Shown here: piece by piece, positions 28,120-36,049 of the stretch
Layout of the letters: the number at the start of each line of letters is the position of its first letter
How positions within the stretch are numbered: the first letter of the stretch is position 1
Source: Hondaea fermentalgiana
Taxonomy: Eukaryota; Sar; Bigyra; Thraustochytrida; Thraustochytriidae
Assembly (NCBI GenBank): GCA_014084085.1
Contig: NPFB01000069.1
Location: 56,394 to 92,442 of the forward strand
Reading direction: 5' to 3'
Length of the DNA: 36,049 nt
Notes under the pieces: model-generated
Seen by the model: the letters and a program-made list of their open reading frames with translations, nothing else
Database searches by the model: none
Told to the model about the DNA's origin: nothing
Program-made: the position numbers and the translations under genes

Positions 28120-29139
28120 TCAGAGGCGGCTCCAGAGAGGGCGCGTGGTGCGAGCGAGCCAAAAGACGAGAAAAGGGCCATACTTGGACTTTTCGTAGGA
28201 AAAGTTGACCATGTGGTTGAGAAAGGGAAGACCAAGCATGGCGTTGGCCAATGCAACGCTTTCGACCTTGTTGACCTCTCGGAGCTTGGCCTGAGATCCG
28301 TTTTCGATGATTTTGCGCGTGCGGCCCGATGCAATCCATTCCTCGGCAAGCTCTTGGGTTTTGGCGAGGACCTGATCTTGGGGAACAACGTACTGGCAGT
28401 AGCCGAGCTCGAGCGCATCCTGCGCAGAGAGCTTGCGACCTTCGAGGATTTCGCGGGCCGTCGTTTCGCCAAAGGCCTGTGGAAAGGTGTACGAGCTGCA
28501 TCCCTCGGGGACGAGACCAAGACTCTTGAACGGGGTCAGAAAGCTCGCGCTCTCTGCGGCCACGATGCCATCGGCAATAAAGGCCGAGGTGACAGAGGCG
28601 CCAATGGCCGGTCCGTTGGCCGCAATAAAGAGCGGCTTGGGAAAGTCAATGAAGGGCGCAAAAAGAGCCTCGTTCTGCTCGGTGATTGCAGCAAGGAGAT
28701 CTCGGGGGTGCATGGGTTTGAGGCTGCCTGCGAAGTCGACACCTGCGCAGTAGTACTTTCCGGCGCCTGTGTGTTTAGGATTGTGTTGGTATCGCATTTG
28801 AGGCCGAAGCGACGCGAAAGGAGATGATCGTATCGTGAGTCAATTTGGAGATGATCGTATCGTGAGTCAATTTGAGCAAAATAGTTGATGCGAAGGAAGA
28901 ACAAGCGCATGAGCGGAAAATGAGTCTTGGAGACTTTTTCTGCATCTTGCGTTCAACGTACCCGTGAGAATGCATGCTTTGACGGTATCATCCTTGGCGG
29001 CCTGCTCGAGACCCTCCTGGAAGGCCTGGACAAGGTCCGGACTCCATCCGTTCAACTTGGCCGGTCTGTTGAACGTCAGCGTACGGACACCGTTGCAATC
29101 CGACTGGAGAAGCACCTCTTCCTTTTGCTCGGTCGCCAT
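28120..29139 (-). CDS. Peroxisomal Delta3,Delta2-enoyl-CoA isomerase (ECI2-like), two exons
   Basis: Exon 1 is 29139-28962 and exon 2 is 28766-28120, giving 274 residues. Joining at the GT-AG sites restores the crotonase motif LTGAGKYYCAGVDF, which neither exon has alone. The start ATG 29139 has an ideal CACC-ATG-G context. Other family landmarks: NGPAIGASVT (oxyanion region) and LVPEGCSSYTFP, whose Glu corresponds to the catalytic acid of ECI2/yeast Eci1-type isomerases. The protein ends in Ser-Arg-Leu, a PTS1 peroxisomal import signal. Expected role: moving double bonds from position 3 to position 2 of enoyl-CoAs so unsaturated fatty acids can enter peroxisomal beta-oxidation. A hydratase is less likely, since only one of the two hydratase acids is apparent. 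Confidence 0.92.
28767..28961 (-). other. Spliceosomal intron in the isomerase gene (195 nt)
   Basis: On the minus strand the donor is G|GTACGT and the acceptor ACACAG|GC, phase 1. Splicing rebuilds the conserved LTG-AGKYYCAG motif exactly. It is the only intron in the window that I can demonstrate. Confidence 0.9.
28823..28876. repeat. 27-bp direct tandem duplication inside the intron
   Basis: The unit GATGATCGTATCGTGAGTCA(ATTTGGA) begins at 28823 and again at 28850, two nearly perfect copies lying within the isomerase intron. Confidence 0.95.
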
Positions 29140-30059
29140 GGTGCTCGAGCTCCTTCCGTGCTGGCTGGCACCTCTCTGTATCCTTTGCGTGCGTGCGTGC
29201 GTGCGGACGTGCGTGTGCTTTGGCAAGCTGGCGAGCTAGCTAGCGAGCGAGCGAGTTTGCGTTTCGTGACGATGAGGTCCTGGTCCTAGTCCAAGTCCAA
29301 AGCCAGGGTGTTGACTGCTGCTGGGTGGAGAGCATTTGGATCGCCTTCATCGACAGTCAAGTTCCGCGCCGGATGATCGAGACTCCGTTGGTCGCAAAGG
29401 TCCCCCTTTCCCCCTTTGAATAATGAGCAAGCGACGGGAAAAGTTTGCTTTCTCCAATCCTCGCCAGAACATTTCTCGCCAGAATTCTCAAGTGGTTGAG
29501 ATCTCGGCTCCGTGAAGACTAATAAGCAAGCGACGGAAGAAATTTGCTTCCTCCAATCCTCGCCAGAATTCTCAAATGGTTGAGATCTCGACGAAAGTAT
29601 CATCTAAGTTTCGCAAGCTAAGATGACCTTTTCTTTTCTACATGATTGATGCAGCCGGGTGTAGGTTATTTATGAAGAAGAAAGCCAACGTCGTAAACCA
29701 ACAAACGGGGAAGGTTGCGGAGAAACGCATATACTTTTATATAATTCAAAGTGAAGAAGAAGAAGAAGGAGAATAAAGGATGATATCCCGCATTGCAGGC
29801 TCAGAGCAGTCGGAAGCGCTTATGACGCGACGATCACCAAGTTCGCCGTTCTAATTATTTGATTTTTCAGTGCAGGTATGGCCAAAGACTCGGTTGGCCA
29901 CGGAATGGGAAACAAAATTTCGCGAGCAGCGGCTGCGCGGCAGTGTGATGTGTAGAGCCCCTCCCTTGGAGCTCTCGAGGTTATGTGTGTATATATTTGC
30001 AAAAGAAAAAGGGGAGGAAGGACAAAAAATGAAGGAAAGAAGAAAGGGTCTCTCTCTCT
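29140..30059. other. Intergenic region between the isomerase and kinase genes
   Basis: About 920 bases. Next to the isomerase start are short GCGTGC and AGCGAGCG tandem repeats (~29188-29255), then a roughly 99-bp duplication (29421-29593), and an AT-richer purine stretch (GAAGAAGAAG near 29752-29770). It should contain the isomerase promoter and the kinase 3' UTR. No gene is recognised. Confidence 0.5.
29421..29593. repeat. 99-bp-spaced imperfect tandem duplication
   Basis: Copy 1 (29421-29509) and copy 2 (29520-29593) share 'taat(g/a)agcaagcgacgg', 'tttgctt(t/c)ctccaatcctcgcc', 'agaattctcaa(g/a)tggttgag' and 'atctcg'. Copy 1 has a small extra CAGAACATTTCTCGC segment. Confidence 0.88.
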
Positions 30060-31109
30060 CTACTGCAGGGAGAATGGAGCCAAGTAGCCCTCCCGTGCAG
30101 CGAGATCCCAATCGACAGACGCAAAAAGCGCGTGGGTCTTAATATCTTCAAGACCCTTGTTGTACCCGAGTCGTTCAGACCGTGGTTTTACCAAAAGCTT
30201 TTCAATGAGGTCCCAGTCAGCATCGAGAGCCTCTGCTCCAAGGTCCTGTGGCGAAGGCAGTGGCGTGCAGCAGATAAGATTGCAAGTCTCTTGCGCATCG
30301 ACCCCATCCCAGGGCCAGGATCCAAAAAGCATTTCAAAAATGAGGACACCGTAACTCCACCAGTCGGTTTCGATGCCGTGGCATTCTCGCCGAAGGATCT
30401 CTGGGGCGGAATAGAAGATGGTCCCGGAACTGGTTACGACCTCGAGGCGGCCGTTCTCAGGATTGCGATCGCGCTCTTCGTCAAGAAGGACAGACAGTCC
30501 GAAGTCGAGGAGACGCACATGTCCTGAGGCTGTGAGGCCAATGTTCTCTGGCTTGAGGTCGGCATGAATGATGTTGCGATCGTGGAGGTACTGAATCCCG
30601 ATGGCGATCTCAACAGCGTAGTGAATGACGTCGCCGATGAGCAGTGAGTCACATGAGGCCAACAAGGAGAAGAGGTCACCCCCGCGGCAGTGCTCCATGC
30701 CGATGTAAGAGACTTGGGGTGTGCAGGTTCCAAAGAGGAACTCGACGATGAACTTGCACTTGCTGGGCTCGGCGTCGAGATGCCTCATGATATCGATTTC
30801 GTTCTCCGCCTGGTGAACGTTCTCGTCACCGACGACGTGCATGCCAGATTCGCTCGCATTGCGCCTTTGGAGCTTGAGCACGAAGTTGCCCTTGCTCACG
30901 GCGGCGCCGGCGAGGTCGGGCACGGAGAGGTCGGGCCGAAGTACGTCCTCGAAGCCGCAGACGGCGGCGGCCGCGCTGTCTGCCTCGCTTGCGCCGCGCG
31001 CTGCCTCGGAGGCCTTGGCCCCCTCTGCGTCTGCTGCGTTCGCGAGGGCGACGAGGCCGTGGTTGCTGGACCAGAGGACGGACTCTAGTTGCACGGTGGC
31101 GGGGTTCAT
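30060..31109 (-). CDS. AGC-type Ser/Thr protein kinase with altered catalytic motifs
   Basis: A 349-residue kinase domain protein from ATG 31109 (G at -3). Visible landmarks: beta-3 Lys in NFVLKL (K79), helix-C Glu (E102 or E104), HADLKPEN (182-189), LDFG (201-204), SGTIFYSAPE (228-237), DWWSYGVLIFEMLFG (249-263), and an AGC-style ending with RLGYNKGLEDIKTH and DW. The loop LWSSNHGLVALA (12-23) aligns with the glycine-rich loop but keeps only the third Gly; an Ala/Glu-rich insertion of about 50 residues separates it from the beta-3 strand. The HRD Arg is Ala. Asp184, Asn189 and Asp202 are kept, so activity is plausible. No regulatory domain or typical hydrophobic-motif tail is seen, and no specific AGC subfamily is assigned. 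Confidence 0.87.
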   Translation of the reverse strand: MNPATVQLESVLWSSNHGLVALANAADAEGAKASEAARGASEADSAAAAVCGFEDVLRPDLSVPDLAGAAVSKGNFVLKLQRRNASESGMHVVGDENVHQAENEIDIMRHLDAEPSKCKFIVEFLFGTCTPQVSYIGMEHCRGGDLFSLLASCDSLLIGDVIHYAVEIAIGIQYLHDRNIIHADLKPENIGLTASGHVRLLDFGLSVLLDEERDRNPENGRLEVVTSSGTIFYSAPEILRRECHGIETDWWSYGVLIFEMLFGSWPWDGVDAQETCNLICCTPLPSPQDLGAEALDADWDLIEKLLVKPRSERLGYNKGLEDIKTHALFASVDWDLAAREGYLAPFSLQ

Positions 31110-31227
31110 AGCGCACCACCTAGCCTGAAAGCGAGCCTCTCACGCGGCCTCGGCAGGCAGGCCCGCGAGCGAGCGAGTGAGCGACCGTGCGTGCGTGCGT
31201 GCGTGCGTGCGGTGGCGGGCGGCTAGG

Positions 31228-31283
31228 CTTGCGCGTTTGCTTGCTTGCTTGCGCGTTTGCTTGCTTGCTTGCGCGTTTGCTTG
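31228..31283. repeat. 20-bp tandem repeat, about 2.8 copies
   Basis: The unit CTTGCGCGTTTGCTTGCTTG starts at 31228, 31248 and 31268. A GTGC run (31188-31210) precedes it. Confidence 0.95.
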
Positions 31284-33325
31284 TGGCTAGCTTGCTGTGT
31301 TGCTTTTCTGTACGTTCGCTTGTTTCGCTTTGGCGCTTTTGTGCTTGCTTTCGCTCGCTTTTGCTGGCTAGCTCGCTAGCCCAGCAGCAGCTGCAGGCGC
31401 TGGTCGCTGACGGTCTTCGGCGGCGCCGCGATTCGGGTTTGGCGTCGCGACGCTCGCTCTCCCTCCCTCCCTCCGGCCGATCATGGCGCGGCGCGGCATG
31501 GCTGGCCGCGAGGCGCAAAGCCCAAGGAACGTGAAGGAAGCAGCGGCGAGGAGGAAGCAGCGGGGGGAGAGGCGAAAGCGGGTGGGGGGAAAGGCGCGCG
31601 GGGTGGGGGGCCGCTCCACAGCCACCCACAGCGGGGGGAAAGACCCCGCGCAGACGCGTGACGGCCCCGGCCCTCACATGCCGGCGGGCCGCGGAGACCG
31701 GCCTGCGCAGCGCGGCTGCGGGCCGCGCACCTCCCGCAGCCGTCCGGCCCATGTCCCACGGCGTCGCCACTGGCGGGCGGCGGCAGATGCGCCTCCACAC
31801 AGTGCGGACACCCGTGAAAGACCCGCCTCGTCTGTTTGCTTTTTTTCTTTTCCTGGCTGCCTCAGCTGCCTACCTTTACCGGCTTCAGCCTCGGCACGCG
31901 TCGATCGCCCTGAGTCTGCCTGCCGTCAAGCAAGCTAGTTGGCAACCGCGCCCGCGCGGCCTTGCAGCTGCAGCTGCAGCTGGCTGGCTGGCCTTGCGCG
32001 CGAGCCCGTTGCGATGGCTGGCTGCTGCTGCTGGCTGCTGGCTGACCCGGGAAAGCTCGCGGGGCCTGGTACGAGTGAACGAAAGAAAGGCCAGCCGGCC
32101 GAGGCAAGAGGAAAAGAAGGAAAAGAGGAACGACTGCCATAATGGCCGGGGCTTTCTTTCCGGTCGCACCGAGGTCAGAAAGCCGCCGTGGCGCACGGAG
32201 CAGCAGCAGCACCAGCAGCACCAGCACCAGGACCAGCCATGGCAGCTGCAGCTGCAGGCGGTGCAGAGACGCGCGCGGGGTCAAACATCAGCGTCTTTCA
32301 AGTCTCTCATGGCGGCCGAAAGACGTTGGTTGCCTTGCCTTCACGGTCAGCCTGGCAGCTGGCCCGAGCTCTAGCTCGCTCCTGGCAGCCGATGCGCTGC
32401 TGACGGCGACTGCGCCCACGCTCTCTCCTGCGGCCCCGTCGGCAGGCAGGCTGGCTGGTTGGCTGGCAGCACGGGCTGGCACGGCGCGGCGTCGCACTTC
32501 ACCTCGACTCACTCGAGTCGCCGAGCCGAGCCGTGGTGTGGGGTGGCGACTGGCCACTGGTGCCTCGCGCCTTCCCTTGCTCTTCGAGTCTTTCGCCGAG
32601 AGTCAATAGCTCGGTGGGCTAGCTACCTCGCTGGCTGGCTGATAGCTGCCGAGCAACCCCAGGACGTGCGCGAAGTTTCGCGGCTCGAAGGGCGCGAGCA
32701 CGCCCGTCGCCAACGCCCGCCCGGACAGCGTGTGCGGTGTGTGTGTGAGTGCTCGCCGGGGCTGCTCGTTTCCTTCTCCGCGCTTCAAGTTGGTTGCTCC
32801 ACTGGAGGCCTCGTCGGCGGGCGGCGCTAGTATCGTCAATCCTAGCTGGAGGTAAGGCCGCCGCGTCGCGGCCTGCTCAGACAGCCGGCAAGCAAGCGGC
32901 CATCCCCCCCGATGGCGCGCCGCGCAGGAGCGGTAAGTTTCTCCGCGTTTCGTCGCATCGCATCGCTTCGCGTCGCGTTGCTTTCGCATCGAATCGCAAC
33001 GCATCGCTTCGCTTTCGCGCTGCGTTGCCTTGCGTTATTTTCGATGCGTCGGCGAGATCGCCTGGCTCGCAAGCTGGCTTGCATGCCTGCTTGCTCGAGT
33101 GCCGCGGCACGGCGTCGCGTCGACCACGCGCGAGGTGTGAACTAACGTAAGTTAGCTCTCAAAATCGCCTCCCTACGACGGCGCGGCCAAAGCTGCAAGC
33201 GCTGTACCGCGCCGTGCTGGAGAAGGTAAATTTAATCGATAAAGGCCGTGGCGCCGCGGGCCGGGCTCGCGCAGAGTGGTGGAGAATGAGCAAAGGGACC
33301 TCCCGAAGCGGCCCACGGTGCGGGC

Positions 33326-33348
33326 GGGGGGGGGGGGGGGGGGGGGGG
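33326..33348 (+). repeat. Homopolymer of 23 G
   Basis: An uninterrupted 23-base G run, followed by AGCG. It could form G-quadruplex structure and is also a likely place for length error in the assembly. Confidence 0.95.
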
Positions 33349-34438
33349 AGCGTCGCGCCGCTCTGGCTCGCGCGCCGGCGGCTGCGGGTTATCTATCGCC
33401 AATGTCAACCAAAAAAAGTAGGACAGGTAGGCCAGAGGTTGCAGTGACGGCGCGGCGCGACGCGAGATTACAAAGAAGAAATGAACGCGGGCAGCGGCTG
33501 CGCGACCGACGTTGGCGAGCCTCCGTGGCCCCTGCCGGGCCGTGCAGAGGCAGGTGAAACGGGAGGCCCCGGTGCGGCGGACGGACAGCCAGCTGTCCTA
33601 GAGGGATACATGCGTTTGAGGGGCGTGGGGGCCAGACCAGCTTGTCCGGATGGTTGGTCGGCAAGCTAGGCGGGTGACTGGAGGGACTCCGGTCCGCGAG
33701 CCACGAGGACCTCGACTGCGGGGCTGTCGGCCCACCGTACCGGCCGCAAGAAGCAGGCTGTGGGATGGACGCAAGCTGATTGGCCCAGGCCCAAGACGGC
33801 GCGCGAGCGCGAATGCGCCGTCCACCTGCTCGCGCGGTTTGTGCTCCGTGTCCCCCCCGCCACTCGCGGAGGGCAGAGCAAGAGCGCGCGCGCCCAGAGT
33901 ACGGCGCCAGGCTCCGACAGCCTTTGCGCTGTGGCATGGCGCAGACGTGGGCTCGCCCATGAGCCACTGCCAGTCAGACAGTCGCCGCCAGGCCTCGCGC
34001 GCAGAGAGTGAGAGAGAGAGAAAAGGAGCTTGAAAGATAGAAGGGGAAGGAGGGAGGACGCGCGAAAGACCGAGTATAAAAAATGAGGATAGGAGAAACA
34101 GGCCGGGCCAAGCCGGCGCGACCGATGTCGACCTCCGCCCAGTACGGTACGCTAGATGTCGGGCTCGCGTGGCTTGATTCGAGGATCGACCAGCAACCAG
34201 CCGAACCGCGCGAGCCGTCCGTCGGAACGCTGGCGGCGGCGGCGGCTGAAGGGCGCGAAAGACAGCTTGAAAGACAAGGAGGAGGAGGAGAAGAGGTAAA
34301 AATTGAGGATCACATACCCAGTCGTCCACTAGTGGCAGGCGGCAAGGCTCGCCGCTTCTGCCGAGACGGTCTTTCGGCGGCCACGCGGCGAGCAAGCGAG
34401 GCGAACAGACGCCACGTGACGCGCCTGCCGGTCAGGCA

Positions 34439-34477
34439 TGCTTGCTTGCTTGCTTGCGTGCTTGCTTGCGTGCGTGC
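34439..34477. repeat. CTTG/CGTG tetramer array
   Basis: An array of GCTT and GCGT tetramers. Confidence 0.9.
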
Positions 34478-34752
34478 TCTGTGCATAATTCCGCGCGAGC
34501 ATCCTGGCGGCCGAACCAGGAAAAAGGCCTCGGCCGGCCGGGACGCTTTGCCCTGAAACTGGCCGGTTGGTTGACACGAGCAAAGGAACGACAGAGCAAC
34601 CGATCGAAAGACCAACCGGGGTTATATACACGTGAAGTTGACAGCCAGAGTGGACTTCACTCGCGAGCTAGCTGATTGGTTGACAGTGAATCATGGCCGC
34701 TGCCGTGTGTACAGTGTTCGCGCGGTTGGTTGGTGCTGTGCATGGGGCTATA

Positions 34753-34790
34753 GGCTGGCTGGCTGGCCGGCTGGCTGGCTGGCTGGCTAG
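34753..34790. repeat. CTGG tetramer array
   Basis: Nine or so GGCT units with one GGCC variant. Confidence 0.93.
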
Positions 34791-34830
34791 TCTGAAGGGG
34801 AGAAAACGCAAAGAAATAAAAATGCTGGAA

Positions 34831-34857
34831 GTCTGTTTGTTTGTCTGTCTGTCTGTG
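34831..34857. repeat. GTTT/GTCT tetramer array
   Basis: Tandem GTTT units that change to GTCT units, ending in GTGCGC. Confidence 0.9.
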
Positions 34858-35489
34858 CGCACACGCCGAGAAAGGTTGCGTAGAATGCCGTTTTTCGAGT
34901 GGCGGACCTTTCCTGCCGCTATACACCAGCATTGCTGCAGCAGCAGCCAGATGCAACGGGACGGTCTCGTCCTGAGACCAAGATGAGACGAGACGAGACG
35001 GTCCAGGCGGTACTACCGGTCGTCGGGTCCCTTTCACTTAGGGCGCGGCAGCGGCTACCGCCCGCCGTGCGCGCCCACACCCATACATTGTGGGACGATG
35101 GACGTGGGGCTTCGGGCCATGCAGCCTCGAGGGCCGCGGCCACGTGGTAAAGAGCCTCTTGGCGCTTCTGTGGGGTTCGGCGGGAACGGGCGCGCTGCTG
35201 TGCTGGCAGCAGGAACCCCCATCGCGGTAGCGGCCAGCGCTGGCGCCCGTGGCCGCTGCAGCTGCCGGAAGGACGCAAGCGGCATCTGAACGCCCCGCCG
35301 CTGCACTGCGGTTGGCTTCGAATTGATTTGCAGAGCCGGGTCACGCCGGTCGCGCCGGGTTCGGATTACTGGTTGGCAGGTTGGTGGAATGAATGACTGA
35401 ATGGATGTGCGGAGGCAGGGCGGCCTGGCTCCGCGCCGCGTGGCGGCCAGCTGCCACTGCAGCCACGGTCAGCCGGAGAGAGATCTCAC

Positions 35490-35514
35490 ATTCATTCATT
35501 CACTCATTCATTCG
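35490..35514. repeat. CATT tetramer array
   Basis: Six CATT/CACT units followed by CGTT. Confidence 0.92.
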
Positions 35515-35842
35515 TTCTCTATTCTTCTTGTCAGTGCGGGGGGCAGAGCTTGACAATACAGCTGCTGGCTGCAGCCGCCTGGCGTCTTTCATTCACAGGT
35601 GCAGTCGGTCGACTTGATCTCGGCCGTCGGTCGCCCTCTCTGTCGATCTCCAGCCAGCCACCGCCACTTGCCCGTCGACTCCGGTCTCGCCAAGGGCAGG
35701 CAGGCAGGACGAGGGTGGCCGCAGTCCCACCGCCGCGAGAAGCGACGGCTGCAAGGCACGGCGGTTCCAAGCGTGCGCGAGGCGGAGGCGCAATACTCGC
35801 TCGAGCCGCTATGGCTTATACCTTTTGTTGTCTGCCCGTCAG

Positions 35843-35863
35843 TCTGTCTGACTGACAGACAGA
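35843..35863. other. Small perfect inverted repeat
   Basis: Eight-base arms TCTGTCTG and CAGACAGA around the five-base loop ACTGA, followed shortly by a run of C. It could form a hairpin in RNA, but it is made of the same tetramer units that fill this region and may be incidental. Confidence 0.5.
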
Positions 35864-35997
35864 GAACCCCCCCCCTTGCAAGTGAGGGACGGGGTTCGTC
35901 CACACGTGGAGTACGCCCACAGCCGGGTCAGGAGGTCCGCCGCTTTCGCAGCTACAGCTAATTTGTTCTCTGGCCATCTCATCTCCTTCCTCGGCAG

Positions 35998-36048
<51 letters not shown>

Positions 36049-36049
36049 C
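35998..36049. repeat. CTGC tetramer array at the window end
   Basis: Thirteen uninterrupted CTGC units run up to the last base, so the array continues beyond the window or the assembly stops in it. Confidence 0.97.

Larger units (their letters stand above)
31110..36049. other. 4.9-kb region without a recognisable gene, rich in simple repeats
   Basis: All frames here are short, Arg/Ala/Pro/Leu/Trp-rich, often lack an ATG, and show no family motif on either strand. Short tetramer-based repeats recur throughout (CTTG, CTGG, CTGC, GTGC, CATT families). The proximal end must include the kinase 5' flank. No tRNA, rRNA or other RNA gene is recognised by eye. Confidence 0.6.

Noticed and set aside
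31120..31800. A 226-codon minus-strand frame in the repeat-rich end
   Set aside because: Composition is dominated by Arg/Ala/Pro/Ser/Lys from tetramer repeats; no motif, and codon use looks unconstrained.
31110..36049. Search for tRNA, 5S rRNA, snRNA or CRISPR-like arrays
   Set aside because: No cloverleaf with a GTTCGA-type T loop was seen, and repeats are direct tetramer or 20-bp arrays without spacers, so they are microsatellites rather than CRISPR.

Overview
The window reads as nuclear DNA of a GC-rich, intron-poor unicellular eukaryote. The support is very long uninterrupted reading frames (7.8 kb and 9.4 kb), genes on both strands packed tail-to-tail with 0.15-0.17 kb between stops, no bacterial operon or ribosome-binding-site signals, A/G at -3 of the chosen ATGs, one clear GT-AG spliceosomal intron, and eukaryote-only families (USP deubiquitinase, SET/CW chromatin protein, AGC kinase, peroxisomal enoyl-CoA isomerase). 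A thraustochytrid/labyrinthulomycete (stramenopile) is my best guess from style and domain content; this is inference, not shown by a marker gene.

Left part (1-5.7 kb): an ankyrin-repeat/SAM protein (+), a DHH/DHHA2 exopolyphosphatase (+), a small secreted cysteine-rich protein (-) and a small coiled-coil protein of unknown role (+). Centre-left (5.8-13.6 kb, -): a 2,607-residue ubiquitin-specific protease with three RanBP2-type zinc fingers, whose catalytic domain is split by about 1,160 residues containing MABP-like beta-prism repeats. Centre (14.3-17.8 kb): a charged, probably nuclear protein (-) interrupted by a 100-N assembly gap, then a CTP-dependent lipid kinase of the DGK1/phytol-kinase type (+), divergent from a shared upstream region that carries a 181-bp tandem duplication.

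Centre-right (18-27.3 kb, -): a 3,123-residue SET-domain protein resembling plant ATXR3/SDG2-type H3K4 methyltransferases, with a CW zinc finger, Tudor-like modules, AT-hook-like and H1-like basic tracts, and a C-terminal 43-residue tandem repeat. Right (28.1-31.1 kb, -): a two-exon Delta3,Delta2-enoyl-CoA isomerase ending in the peroxisomal signal SRL, and an AGC-type kinase with a degenerate glycine loop and HRD changed to HAD.

The last 4.9 kb (31.1-36.05 kb) holds no convincing gene. It is full of short tandem repeats (CTTG, CTGG, CATT, CTGC families, a 20-bp repeat, a 23-G run), and the window stops inside a CTGC array. Nothing suggests an operon-like system; the genes look like independent housekeeping, chromatin and signalling loci. 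The most unusual items are the split USP, the composite SET protein and the altered kinase.
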